Shown here: piece by piece, positions 35,852 through 44,319 of the stretch
Layout: the number at the start of each line of letters is the position of its first letter
How positions within the stretch are numbered: the first letter of the stretch is position 1
Virus record (IMG/VR): IMGVR_UViG_3300047508_000185
Span: 1-46,253 of that record
Source: a virus
DNA length: 46,253 nt
Reading direction: 5' to 3' (one strand)
Program-made: the position numbers and the translations under genes
Notes under the pieces: generated by a model
The model's input: only the letters and a program-made list of their open reading frames with translations
Told to the model about the DNA's origin: nothing
The model's database searches: none

Positions 35852-38611
35852 TTAGTTCGGCGGGTTGGCGCCGAAGCCCATGCTGATTCCGCGAAACTGG
35901 TAATTGGATCCCGTGGCGCTGGGGAAGTTGATTTGAAATTTCAGTCTACGCCCCATGACAAAATTCACTCCGCCAATCCTGAATAGTTCTGGACTGTGCC
36001 GGAAGGCCATCCCGCCCGTAAAATCAGGACTGCCCGAGAGCGCGGAAGTGTCATTGACTCCCGGCGTCAGACTGAGCGTCAGCGGATTAAAGAACGTATA
36101 AAAATCGTCGTCAATCCCCTGCACCGCGAAACTCCAGCCATCCGTGGCCAGCATGGAAGGATCGCGATTGGTATTGAATCGAACGAACGTTGGCCTCTTA
36201 ATGAGAAAGGGGTTCTCGTTACCAAACGGATGCAATGTCACAGTTCCGTTCGGAACGGAAATCTCCGTGCCGAATCCACCAAGAATGAAGTCGATGTCCT
36301 GAATCAGATCAACTTGCCCGACCATGAGCCGGATCAGCCCACCAGTTTCGTAAACCACTTCAATCGAGTCGCAGCGCGGAGCCCAATTGCCGGAAACGGG
36401 GTCAACCGTGCCCGGCTGGAATACCCACCACGCCGGGGAATTCGTAGCCATATCGAACGTGTAGTACGAAGCTTCCCCATTCGATGCCAGCAAATCAAGA
36501 TCCAGCACCAAGACGGTGTTATTGAACGTCGACCCGTTAGCCGCGACTACGAGCAGAAGCCAGTTCCGGTTCGCCGTGTGGTAGTAAATCATTCTGGCCA
36601 GCGACTCGGCTCCCGGCGCCATGCTCAGGAGAATGTCTTGCACCGGACGCCCAATGTTTCGAGGAGCGTATCTGTCAGTAAACAGCCACACTTCATCGTT
36701 CGGCGTGAGCCAGAACCCGCCCAGAGACGTCACCGCCACCGCGAACGGAGAAGCACAACCGAGGGCGTAAGGCAGTCTGGAGACGGAAGCGCCTTGCTGG
36801 GAGCCGGTAGAGCCCACCAGATTGTCCGTCAGCAACCCTGTGAGGCGGAACATATCCTGCTTGTCCGACCAGAGGATCAGTGAGCCCGGAAGCTCCATGC
36901 TGCCGTTCAATGACGCATTCTGGATTGGGAGTGTGACTTGATTCAATGGCGCGAAGGACTCCTGCGGCTGGCCAATCAGCGTAGCTTCGACGTTCGAGTA
37001 GAAGAACGAACGTTCCTGCCCCGCCACGCCATAAACAATAATCCGGCCTTGGAACTCGTTGACAAACTTTCCCACTGGCGGAGGAATGTTGTTGAGTTGC
37101 GCTTGTTCGGTCGAAAACGGGAAGGCTGGCGGTTCGGTGTTGGTGTAATCGGCAAACTGCAGTCCAAAGTAGTTCGTTCCCGTGACCGTGGGATGGAAAA
37201 CGTTCCTCTGGACCAGGAAGTAGGTCGCGCCGCCGTCCGCGGTCTCATACAGCCTGACATGCGTAGCCTGGGGATCGTAAATCTGAAACCCAATCCCGCT
37301 GGTGGTTGAGGGAGCGTTGGCTGCCAGAGTCAGTTGCGTAGGGGATTGTACTGAGAGAATCCTGCCTGTAGCTCCGGCGTCGGAAACGATGCTTCTCCCA
37401 ATCCATGCCGGCGTGAACTGCGTGTTGGTTCCCAAAACAATGCGCGAGGTGCTGTTGATGGCAATGGTGCCCGGTTCCCGCAGGGTAATCAGACCGTACT
37501 GCGCGTTGTAGGCAATGTACTGCGTGACCGGACTTAAAGCCCCGACATGGCTCTTGTCCGCATTCTCCCAAGCCCAGGCGTAGGATCTGCCGATTGACTT
37601 GGTGATGCTGGCACCGATTGTGCCCCCGCTGGTACTGGCATCCTGCCCAATCTGCGACCAGGTGAACGTGGTACCTCCCGCAAAGGTCACAATGAAGGCG
37701 CCGTTGAAGCTGGTATCGACTACGTTCGAAACCTGCAGGATATTGCTGTTGGCCAGAAGCCCGGTCAAGGAGGCTGTTCCCGGTGCCGAGACGGTGATGG
37801 TCACGACGCCATTCGCCCTGGCGATGGTCAGAATGTTGGTCGTCACAGCCGCAAAAATCTGGATCTGCGGAGTGGAATCGGGAGAATCTAACCCCCAGCC
37901 TTCAATCTTGGCAGCGTTCGCAAGACGTCCTGCCTGCTTCACCTGGCCATTCATTTCGTAGAGGATGTTGACCAAAGTCTCTCGCGACCATGGACCATTG
38001 AGTTGCGAGTTTCCCACCCCGGACGGGTCTACATAGGGGTTCAACCGCTGCGTCTGGAAGTAGTTCAGTCCTGTGTCGTAGGAGTAAAGCTTGCCATTGA
38101 TGTCGCCCATCAGGTAGGAACCGCCTGAATTCAGCGCTGCCAGCGTACCTCCAGAGCCACTGGCCGCCGCCACTTGGGAAAAGACGATGGTCAAGGTGGT
38201 AGTGTTGACAACCGTGCCGATGGGGAAACTCCCGTTGAACAGCACGTTCGTGTTCCCGGTGATGGTGATGTTCCCGCCCGTGATGCCGGAAGTTGAACTG
38301 ACCACAACCGTGGCGAAAGGAACCAGCCCTCCGGTGTAGGTAACAGTCCCTACCGCGGTTGAGATGGTGAATGGCGGCAGAGCGAAGTATTTCAGGGTGG
38401 TAAAGAACGTGCCTGTCAACGGACTGGGCGCGACTACGTTGGCAAAGCGGCAGCGCTGGATGAAGGAAAAAGCACCCGAGAAGACGTTCGAGGAGAAGGA
38501 CCACATCTTCGGGTTGGTTTCAGTCTCGTCCGAGTAGCCGTTATAGCCAGAATTTAAGCCCGCCAGCACTTCTGCGGGAGCGGCTTCTTTGGGAGATGGG
38601 CGCTGGGCCAT
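35852..38611 (-). CDS. Large tail protein, P22 gp10/T7 gp12-like
   Basis: The protein has 919 residues. The second half contains LPYALGCASPFAVAVTSLGGFWLTPNDEVWLFTDRYAPRNIGRPVQDIL, the blade-like motif of podoviral tail hub/tubular-B proteins that form a beta-propeller and cap the portal channel. Long beta repeats (e.g. GNITITGNTNVLFNGSFPIGTVVNTTTLTIVFSQ) fill the first third. The start ATG lacks a ribosome binding site; an antisense endonuclease gene has been inserted just upstream, perhaps separating it from the original signals. Confidence 0.7.
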   Translation of the reverse strand: MAQRPSPKEAAPAEVLAGLNSGYNGYSDETETNPKMWSFSSNVFSGAFSFIQRCRFANVVAPSPLTGTFFTTLKYFALPPFTISTAVGTVTYTGGLVPFATVVVSSTSGITGGNITITGNTNVLFNGSFPIGTVVNTTTLTIVFSQVAAASGSGGTLAALNSGGSYLMGDINGKLYSYDTGLNYFQTQRLNPYVDPSGVGNSQLNGPWSRETLVNILYEMNGQVKQAGRLANAAKIEGWGLDSPDSTPQIQIFAAVTTNILTIARANGVVTITVSAPGTASLTGLLANSNILQVSNVVDTSFNGAFIVTFAGGTTFTWSQIGQDASTSGGTIGASITKSIGRSYAWAWENADKSHVGALSPVTQYIAYNAQYGLITLREPGTIAINSTSRIVLGTNTQFTPAWIGRSIVSDAGATGRILSVQSPTQLTLAANAPSTTSGIGFQIYDPQATHVRLYETADGGATYFLVQRNVFHPTVTGTNYFGLQFADYTNTEPPAFPFSTEQAQLNNIPPPVGKFVNEFQGRIIVYGVAGQERSFFYSNVEATLIGQPQESFAPLNQVTLPIQNASLNGSMELPGSLILWSDKQDMFRLTGLLTDNLVGSTGSQQGASVSRLPYALGCASPFAVAVTSLGGFWLTPNDEVWLFTDRYAPRNIGRPVQDILLSMAPGAESLARMIYYHTANRNWLLLVVAANGSTFNNTVLVLDLDLLASNGEASYYTFDMATNSPAWWVFQPGTVDPVSGNWAPRCDSIEVVYETGGLIRLMVGQVDLIQDIDFILGGFGTEISVPNGTVTLHPFGNENPFLIKRPTFVRFNTNRDPSMLATDGWSFAVQGIDDDFYTFFNPLTLSLTPGVNDTSALSGSPDFTGGMAFRHSPELFRIGGVNFVMGRRLKFQINFPSATGSNYQFRGISMGFGANPPN

Positions 38612-38643
38612 TAGGCTAGGCCAGATGATGACATAGGGCTATA

Positions 38644-39111
38644 ATGACGTTTATGAAAACTGAATGTATCTGCGAACACTGCGGGAAAACCTTCACCAAC
38701 CCAGTAAGACGTGCCCGCTTCTGTACCACTCTTTGCAACCGTAAAGCGCGGTTCAAGAAGAACTACATTCCAAGCGAGTACGAGAAAGCAGGGATAGGAC
38801 GTTCGAATGTGGGAGCAGCCAATGAATTGAAAGTCGCCGCCGATCTGATGCTGCATGGTTACGATGTCTTTCGAGCACTCTCTCCGCAATGCCCCTGTGA
38901 CCTTGCCATACTAAAGGCTGGCGCCTTACTCCGCGTCGAAGTCAGAACCGGACAAAAATCGCAAGGCAAGAACAAACCCTTCTGGCCTAAGAAAAAACAC
39001 CTCAAAAATTCGGATATCTGGGCTGTGGTTCTACCGGACGAGATCATTTACGATCCGCCTATCATCGCATCCAAGCTTGGTTCCTCCGTGCGAGTGAGCC
39101 GGGAAACCTAA
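38644..39111 (+). CDS. Antisense zinc-finger / PD-(D/E)XK endonuclease
   Basis: The protein has 155 residues; ATG 38653 is an alternative start. The N-terminal zinc module CEHCGKTF...RFCTTLCNRKARF is common in phage homing enzymes. The second half, GAANELKVAADLMLHGYDVFRALSPQCPCDLAILKAGALLRVEVRTG, contains Asp and Glu-x-Arg in a PD-(D/E)XK layout (D...EVR). It is the only plus-strand gene in the minus-strand late region and overlaps the 3' end of the neighbouring gene (39062) by 50 bp. It is probably a homing or group-I-type endonuclease inserted between two essential genes. Confidence 0.8.
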   Translation: MTFMKTECICEHCGKTFTNPVRRARFCTTLCNRKARFKKNYIPSEYEKAGIGRSNVGAANELKVAADLMLHGYDVFRALSPQCPCDLAILKAGALLRVEVRTGQKSQGKNKPFWPKKKHLKNSDIWAVVLPDEIIYDPPIIASKLGSSVRVSRET

Positions 39112-40075
39112 TTTTGGTAGCGGGATTGTTAGATTGTCTTTGCTCCAAAGCGTCTTTCATCATCTGAATGTTCTTCTCGTAGATCGCCGTCCATTCGCCC
39201 GACCGGGTATCGTCACCTGCGACGGAGTACATATTCTTGAGCGCGAGAGCGGCCACTACGCGGATGTGTTCGCGCGGGATCTCGGGCAACGTGGCAAGCG
39301 CATAAGGACTGCCTGCAGCCAAGGCTGGACCGACATTCGTTTTGGTATTGATGATGGTATCGCTGATGATCTTGGTGACCCGATAAACCTGCCCGCCCAG
39401 CTCCACAGTCGGATTGCAGATCAGTTCTGCCTGAATCTCTTCCTGGGCCTGCAGGTTCGGCAGCATGCTTTGGTAGTCGGGTTGAACGAGGTTGGTGAAA
39501 TTCGTGGAAACGCCGGTCACAACGTTGGCTGCTGAAGAGACCACACCTGCGGAGAGGATAGCCAAGGCGATCGGCCAGAACGTATAAGTGACTTCGATTA
39601 CCGTCCCAACCGCCAGCGGCAAACCCATATTCAGTTGATTCCTGCCGCTCAGAAACCAGCGGTAGGGGCCAGCTTGTGAGGGATTCGCACTCGATGCGCT
39701 GTTGATTTCCACGAAGTCTGGATCATTGGGCGAAAGCCCGCGCGAAGTGGAAAACTGCGTCGACCCCGGCGCCATGAAACGGAGTTTGGTGACCTGGTAG
39801 AGCCGGGGAGAGACCGCTCCCGACAGTGCCGAGTCGGCATTGAACATCAGATCGTACTGGTACTGCGCTGTGACGGTGGTAACGCGGACGATGTTGGTGA
39901 AGTAGTGGTTCTTGAGCTTGGTGATTTCTTCCCAGACGTGGATATAGGCGGAATTCAGTTCCCGCAGGTGCTCCGAGGGATCATACCCAGGGAGCCTCTG
40001 CGAGAGGTACTGCACCAGTCCAAAAGCATTCGTTGGGGGTGACTTCACCAACGATAAAACGCCGACTACTGGCAT
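39062..40075 (-). CDS. Head-tail adaptor / tubular protein A-like
   Basis: The protein has 337 residues. Mixed helical N-terminus (SEHLRELNSAYIHVWEEITKLKNHYF) followed by beta strands (VTTVTAQYQYDL, LYQVTKLRFMAPGST) and a C-terminal helix. The arrangement matches podoviral proteins that bridge portal and tail. The call is by position and composition. Confidence 0.55.
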   Translation of the reverse strand: MPVVGVLSLVKSPPTNAFGLVQYLSQRLPGYDPSEHLRELNSAYIHVWEEITKLKNHYFTNIVRVTTVTAQYQYDLMFNADSALSGAVSPRLYQVTKLRFMAPGSTQFSTSRGLSPNDPDFVEINSASSANPSQAGPYRWFLSGRNQLNMGLPLAVGTVIEVTYTFWPIALAILSAGVVSSAANVVTGVSTNFTNLVQPDYQSMLPNLQAQEEIQAELICNPTVELGGQVYRVTKIISDTIINTKTNVGPALAAGSPYALATLPEIPREHIRVVAALALKNMYSVAGDDTRSGEWTAIYEKNIQMMKDALEQRQSNNPATKIRFPGSLARRNQAWMR

Positions 40076-40708
40076 CTAGGTTCTCGGTTGCGGTCCTTTC
40101 GGTGGTTCAGGTTTCTGAGTCAGCAGGTGTGCCAACTGGTCAGCCGATTCCTTTCGCGCCGCCCTCATGGAATCCGCAATGGCCACGGAGATGGTCTCGG
40201 CGGCCTTCGCGCCAGGATCGCGCAGCGCCTGCAGGGCGTCGACGGTGTACGGCTTGTCCATCTTGAGCACTTCGTAGCACTCATCCACATACGGGCTGGG
40301 ATCGTAGACACCCTGTCTTGCCTTGGCCATGTCTCTCTGGTTCTCGAAGAACTCAATCTGCTTCTTGCGCCACTTCAGATTCAGATCGCGCGAAACTGGT
40401 TCGAGAGCGGCTTTCTCTTTCTCGTCGGGCTCATGGTCGAGCATGATGACGCCCAGTTCGGCAAACTGCGAGGTCACAACCGGCATGTAACGTCTCATGG
40501 GGATTTCGACTTCCTCCCCCTGGCGGTCTTTCCAGTCCTTCCTGCGGATCGTGCTCAGGGATTCCGGCAGCTTCAACCACTGCTTCTCGGGAATGAAAGG
40601 CAGCGCAATCCCGCCCCAGCGAATATACGAGCCATCAGGCGTGTAGCGAGGCTTGCCGAGAAACTTGGGGTTCGGCAGCGCCTCGCTCGAATATATGAAA
40701 TAGCTCAT
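40076..40708 (-). CDS. Hypothetical structural protein
   Basis: The protein has 210 residues; GGAGGCAACTG precedes the ATG, overlapping the previous stop (TGATG). N-terminal beta part (SYIRWGGIALPFIPEKQWLKLPE), then long charged helices. Present between capsid accessory and adaptor genes. No family recognised. Confidence 0.55.
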   Translation of the reverse strand: MSYFIYSSEALPNPKFLGKPRYTPDGSYIRWGGIALPFIPEKQWLKLPESLSTIRRKDWKDRQGEEVEIPMRRYMPVVTSQFAELGVIMLDHEPDEKEKAALEPVSRDLNLKWRKKQIEFFENQRDMAKARQGVYDPSPYVDECYEVLKMDKPYTVDALQALRDPGAKAAETISVAIADSMRAARKESADQLAHLLTQKPEPPKGPQPRT

Positions 40709-41088
40709 CAGTTGCCTCCAAACACAGAATCGTAGTTCTCGCGGTATCTTCGGCTGGTTCCCACCGTCGCGCGTTCCTGACCAAACCCAGCTCTGATGAC
40801 AGGTCCCGCTGCTTCCGTCATGTCGTCCAAAAATAGACTCTCATCGCGTTCACGTTTGCGCGCTCCGTGACCCGTCAGACTCTGGCAGAACTGACGCACT
40901 CCGGATTCGCGATTCGAGTAAGACTCGCGATCGGCGGCCTTGAGTTCCTGAATGTCGGTTTCGGTGATTTCGGCGTGGTCAGTGGTTCGGACGCGGTAAG
41001 ATTCGCCATTGTCGGCCTTGCCGACGACATCCAGCTTGCCATCGTCCCGCTTGACCGTCGAGAGTCCCCAGTTACTTGGCAGTTCCAT
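40708..41088 (-). CDS. Hypothetical protein
   Basis: The protein has 126 residues, adjacent to the upstream stop (TAA-ATG). N-terminal beta stretch, a DRESYSNRESGVRQF helical middle, Arg-rich end. The palindrome-like site at 40825-40838 lies inside. Likely virion-associated. Confidence 0.5.
   Translation of the reverse strand: MELPSNWGLSTVKRDDGKLDVVGKADNGESYRVRTTDHAEITETDIQELKAADRESYSNRESGVRQFCQSLTGHGARKRERDESLFLDDMTEAAGPVIRAGFGQERATVGTSRRYRENYDSVFGGN
40825..40838. promoter_or_regulatory. Dispersed palindrome, site 15 (degenerate)
   Basis: GTCCAAAAATAGAC, which reads GTCTATTTTTGGAC on the minus strand. The outer halves are conserved; the centre is not symmetric. Confidence 0.45.
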
Positions 41089-41496
41089 TTAGCCTACGAG
41101 CGCCCACACTACAGCGGTCGGCACACCCGCGCCGGCAAAGCCAAACTTGAACAGGCAGCCCGAACCGAGTCCTGAAATATCGTAGGCCAAGGCGGAAGTG
41201 GCGGCCGTGTCCCCGGTAAGCTGCCCTGTAATGGCAAACGTCGTTTTGATGGGAACGACGAACCAGGTCACGCCGCCATCGAGAGAGCCTTGGAGCGTGG
41301 CCGTTGTCCCCACCGCACCGGTGGTCTGGATATTCAGCGTCCCGCGGTACTCCTTCGTCGGCATGGAGACCGTGAAGGCTACGGCGGTATTGGCGGCAAT
41401 CAGCGTTCCGAGCTTCGCTACTGCGCCATTGGTCAGTTTCGTGACCAGAGAGGGTACAACAACTCCACCCTGGATGTTGACTGTGGCCGATGGCAT
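41089..41496 (-). CDS. Beta-sandwich capsid decoration-like protein
   Basis: The protein has 135 residues (TAATG coupling). Entirely strand-like: TVNIQGGVVVPSLVTKL...GTLNIQTTGAVGTTATLQGSLDGGVTWFVV...GCLFKFGFAGAG. Layout and position suit head decoration or fibre-head accessory proteins. Inferred from composition. Confidence 0.6.
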   Translation of the reverse strand: MPSATVNIQGGVVVPSLVTKLTNGAVAKLGTLIAANTAVAFTVSMPTKEYRGTLNIQTTGAVGTTATLQGSLDGGVTWFVVPIKTTFAITGQLTGDTAATSALAYDISGLGSGCLFKFGFAGAGVPTAVVWALVG

Positions 41497-41753
41497 TAGT
41501 TGCCCTTCGAACTGGCGCGGGAGTCAGACTTGTTGCTGATTTTCACAACTTCGTTATTGACTTCCTTGCCGGCCTTGCCCTCCCCCTGGGCACTGAGCGA
41601 CGTGCTGGAATCCTGGTAGTTGCCTTTGGACCGTGCTTCCTGGTCAATCGGGTTCCCGGAATTAGCATTGGGATCGGGCGTGCCAAGGGCTCCCGAGGCA
41701 ATGGACTCGGCCATGGCGTTGTCGTCCGCTCCGTAGATGTTCGAATCGCGCAT
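41496..41753 (-). CDS. Small disordered virion protein, copy A
   Basis: The protein has 85 residues; TGATG start overlap. SNIYGADDNAMAESIASGALGTPDPN...NPIDQEARSKGN closely matches the C-terminal part of the 42354-42998 endonuclease fusion. The two genes are therefore paralogous virion accessory genes. Ser/Asn/Gly-rich. Confidence 0.65.
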   Translation of the reverse strand: MRDSNIYGADDNAMAESIASGALGTPDPNANSGNPIDQEARSKGNYQDSSTSLSAQGEGKAGKEVNNEVVKISNKSDSRASSKGN

Positions 41754-41992
41754 CAGACTTCGAGAACGGCTTCCAAGGGGTAATCGTTCGGGAGCTGGTC
41801 CTGGGTGTAGGTTTTGGTCAAGGTCGCGTTCGTGGCTCCGCCGTTCACCGTGGTGTTGAATGACGTGAAATCAGCGGCGGGGATGGCAACCATGAATCGG
41901 ATACCCCCATTGGGGTTCTGAAACAACATTTGCACGCTGCCCGAAGCCATTTTGGTGGCAATCACCGTTACTGCCTGAATGTTCATGGTCAT
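41753..41992 (-). CDS. Hypothetical head accessory protein
   Basis: The protein has 79 residues (AGGAGACTTCT before ATG). Beta-rich: AVTVIATKMASGSVQMLFQNPNGGIRFMVAIPAADF. No family. Next to the capsid gene group. Confidence 0.6.
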   Translation of the reverse strand: MTMNIQAVTVIATKMASGSVQMLFQNPNGGIRFMVAIPAADFTSFNTTVNGGATNATLTKTYTQDQLPNDYPLEAVLEV

Positions 41993-42001
41993 AGAAGTCT
42001 C

Positions 42002-42343
42002 CTAGTGGCCAAAGGCCCCAAGCAAGGTGCTGACTGTGCTGACGTTGACGGCGTTGGCCACTTCCACGCCCGTTGTCTGCACAAAGAATTGGAGATTGCC
42101 GTTGGCCGGGTTGATGACCGCATAGTTCGCGCCCTGAAGGTCGGCAATGACCTGGTAGTAGCCCAGCACGGGCGGCAGTCCTGTTCCCAGTCCATCCGTG
42201 GCAAAAGCGTTGAACTGGAAGGCCGATGGAGGAACCGCATACCCCCCGGTCGGATAGGAAGCGTCCCCGGAAACTTTGGCCTGCTTGTAATCTTCCGCGC
42301 CAAGCCCGCGCAGCACCTGAGTTACAACACCAGTCACAGCCAT
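42002..42343 (-). CDS. Hypothetical head accessory protein
   Basis: The protein has 113 residues (AAGGAGTCCTAA before ATG). Beta-rich, Gly/Ala-rich (PVLGYYQVIADLQGANYAVINPANGNLQFFVQTTGVEV). Possible head decoration protein. Confidence 0.6.
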   Translation of the reverse strand: MAVTGVVTQVLRGLGAEDYKQAKVSGDASYPTGGYAVPPSAFQFNAFATDGLGTGLPPVLGYYQVIADLQGANYAVINPANGNLQFFVQTTGVEVANAVNVSTVSTLLGAFGH

Positions 42344-42353
42344 TTAGGACTCC

Positions 42354-42518
42354 TTACGGCTGCTTGCCGTGGTTGCCTTCGGACTTCGCGCGATCGTCGG
42401 TTTCCCCATTCACATCCATGGTCGGATCGGGATTGCCGAGGGCTCGGTTGGCTTCTGCGTTTGCCTTGGAATTCGCGGGGTCGTTCCCGTAGATGTCAGG
42501 ATCGAGAGATGGCGGCAT
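42354..42518 (-). CDS. Small disordered virion protein, copy B (internal start)
   Basis: The protein has 54 residues from an internal ATG at 42518 with GGAGGAATACCC upstream, inside the endonuclease VII fusion frame. The sequence (DPDIYGNDPANSKANAEANRALGNPDPTMDVNGETDDRAKSEGN) is a paralogue of the 41496-41753 protein. Probably the original capsid-operon gene, made independently of the endonuclease. Confidence 0.6.
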   Translation of the reverse strand: MPPSLDPDIYGNDPANSKANAEANRALGNPDPTMDVNGETDDRAKSEGNHGKQP

Positions 42519-42998
42519 TGGGTATTCCTCCATGTAAATCGTTGCTGCTACTGCAAAATTCGCTACCGCGTCAAACCTTCCGAGGGCATGATTGCAGGGA
42601 GAGCACAGCAACCCCCTGATGCACTTGCCGCAAGACTTCTTGCCTGGACAGCAATTGTGGTTGTGGTCAACCGCCAACCGCCTGCCCGAGGAATCGGACA
42701 TCTTGCAGATCGCACAAACACCGCCTTGCTTCGCAAACCGATGTTCATACTCTTCGAGCGTCATGCCGTAGTACTTTTTCAGATCAGCCTTCTTGTGATG
42801 CGCTTTCAGCTCGGCTGGCGTTAATTTCGCTTTCCATCTTCGAGAATATTCAGCGCCAGTCATCTTGTACTCGCGAGCACGTACGCCAGGAGTCTTTTCG
42901 CGCCATTGTTTCACATTAGCAACATTGTATCCGGGATGCTTCTTTTGCCATTCCCGCATGTACTCCCGATGCTTTTTCTTCTGCGCTTCAGTTCTCAT
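42354..42998 (-). CDS. Endonuclease VII-type nuclease fused to virion protein
   Basis: The protein has 214 residues. Residues 1-75 are basic and helical, followed by the endonuclease VII core: GVCAICKMSD...LAVDHNHNCCPGKKSCGKCIRGLLCSPCNHA. This runs, with no stop, into the 54-residue virion module (internal ATG 42518). The ATG has no ribosome binding site. Homing-type gene inserted between the capsid gene and this small gene, losing its stop. Its product carries the virion module as a C-terminal extension. Confidence 0.8.
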   Translation of the reverse strand: MRTEAQKKKHREYMREWQKKHPGYNVANVKQWREKTPGVRAREYKMTGAEYSRRWKAKLTPAELKAHHKKADLKKYYGMTLEEYEHRFAKQGGVCAICKMSDSSGRRLAVDHNHNCCPGKKSCGKCIRGLLCSPCNHALGRFDAVANFAVAATIYMEEYPMPPSLDPDIYGNDPANSKANAEANRALGNPDPTMDVNGETDDRAKSEGNHGKQP

Positions 42999-43021
42999 AA
43001 GTCCAATAATATCATGGACTT
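42999..43021 (-). repeat. Inverted repeat between capsid and endonuclease genes
   Basis: AAGTCCA (42999-43005) and TGGACTT (43015-43021), a 9-nt loop, in the 25-bp gap before the endonuclease. It may be a transcript-processing or insertion-target signal. The halves echo the dispersed palindrome at a wider spacing. Confidence 0.4.
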
Positions 43022-43023
43022 GG

Positions 43024-44304
43024 CTAATATCCAGAGGGCACGCTGAGCCCGGACAGCTTCGTATGCCCCGAAGGAATGTAAGTTCCTATATTAAGGCGCG
43101 TTTCGAGAAACGCCGTGTAGGCATCGGCATACTGTCCTGCGGTAGCGGAGGGGTTCTGCCGCAGAATGGAGCCGGTTCTGTCGTCAAAGCTGAGTTCGCG
43201 GGCGATGACCTTGAACATGAGGTCGCGGTCGACGGCGAAGATATGGTCCTTGGGGCAGTCGGTGTCGATGATCCAAGGGAAGCCTTCCCACTCGACGGCC
43301 GTATAGCCAAGATCGAGTTTCTTGTTGGCGTCGTTGAAGCGCTTGAGCGTCCAGCCCATGTCCATGTAGGCGTGGAGCTGGGACAGGTGGGAAATGAATT
43401 CCATGGAAGGCGAGACTTTGCCCTGCAGGATTTGGGGAGAAGCGATCATCCGGCGCAGGTGGTCGCGGGAGAGCGCCGGACTTCCTGCCAGAGCAATGAC
43501 CCCGGCATTGTATTGCGGCTGCAACGAGCGGTTGATGTTCTGGAAGGTGGCGGAGAGGCTTCCATTGTCCAGAATCAGCTTCAAGCCCGCAATCACGTTG
43601 TTGAACGAGTCGGAAGCGCCCGTGGTGGCCGTGATGGTGATAGCATCGCCGGCTGCCGTCGTGAAAGCCACGTTCGTGGGGCCGATGACGAAGGTTGTGC
43701 CGGTGGCATCTTCGATCGGGTTGGACATCGAAATGATGGTTCCGGTGCCGCGGACCACTGAAGTCGCGCCAACGTGAACGGCAATCATCATGCCCGGCCG
43801 GAGCCAGTGCGTTCCTTCGATTGACCCTGAAGCTACCAGCGTCGAGTTGACCGTGATCGAAGTCGTGACGATCGTTCCGAGCAAGCCGAGAACTCCCGTG
43901 CCATCGAGGAAGGCATAGATATTCAGGTACTTGATGGCGTTGATCGTGGCCATTTTGATGTTAAAGGCCAGCGCGCGCGCGTAGGTCACCGAATCCGCCC
44001 CCGCAGCGTCGAGAGCTGCCCCGGTAAAGCCTACTGAGAGCACGAAGGAGAAGAAGCCGACCACGGCAGACGTCAGCGCTTCTGAGCCGCCCGAAGGCAG
44101 GGTTCCGCCATCGCCATACCAGGAGAAGTTGGCGTTGGGCGTGAAGTGCGTGGGAATCTCCATCCCGCGATTCGAGATGGGAGTGCCTTTGCCGTCCAGG
44201 TAGCGGTTCCAGATCACAGCAGCCGTATTGAACTGCTTGCTGATCCTTGGATTGAACATGATTTTCATCAACGGCTGGGCCGCAGTGAGATTGAACGCTG
44301 GCAT
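43024..44304 (-). CDS. Major capsid protein
   Basis: The protein has 426 residues (GAGGACACGAAA before ATG). Follows the scaffold gene directly. Composition is typical of HK97-fold phage capsids: an N-terminal extended part, a spine-helix-like region (LAFNIKMATINAIKYLNIYAF), P-domain strands with many Thr/Val (TTSITVNSTLVASG, GDAITITATTGASDSF), and a C-terminal segment ending TKLSGLSVPSGY. Called from position and pattern. Confidence 0.8.
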   Translation of the reverse strand: MPAFNLTAAQPLMKIMFNPRISKQFNTAAVIWNRYLDGKGTPISNRGMEIPTHFTPNANFSWYGDGGTLPSGGSEALTSAVVGFFSFVLSVGFTGAALDAAGADSVTYARALAFNIKMATINAIKYLNIYAFLDGTGVLGLLGTIVTTSITVNSTLVASGSIEGTHWLRPGMMIAVHVGATSVVRGTGTIISMSNPIEDATGTTFVIGPTNVAFTTAAGDAITITATTGASDSFNNVIAGLKLILDNGSLSATFQNINRSLQPQYNAGVIALAGSPALSRDHLRRMIASPQILQGKVSPSMEFISHLSQLHAYMDMGWTLKRFNDANKKLDLGYTAVEWEGFPWIIDTDCPKDHIFAVDRDLMFKVIARELSFDDRTGSILRQNPSATAGQYADAYTAFLETRLNIGTYIPSGHTKLSGLSVPSGY

Positions 44305-44319
44305 TTTCGTGTCCTCAGG

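Noticed and set aside
39107-39118. CCTAATTTTGG as a further dispersed palindrome
   Set aside because: Four of 14 positions differ and the outer GTC/GAC is lost.
42999-43021. GTCCAA...TGGAC as a dispersed palindrome
   Set aside because: The half-sites are spaced too widely; listed as a separate inverted repeat.
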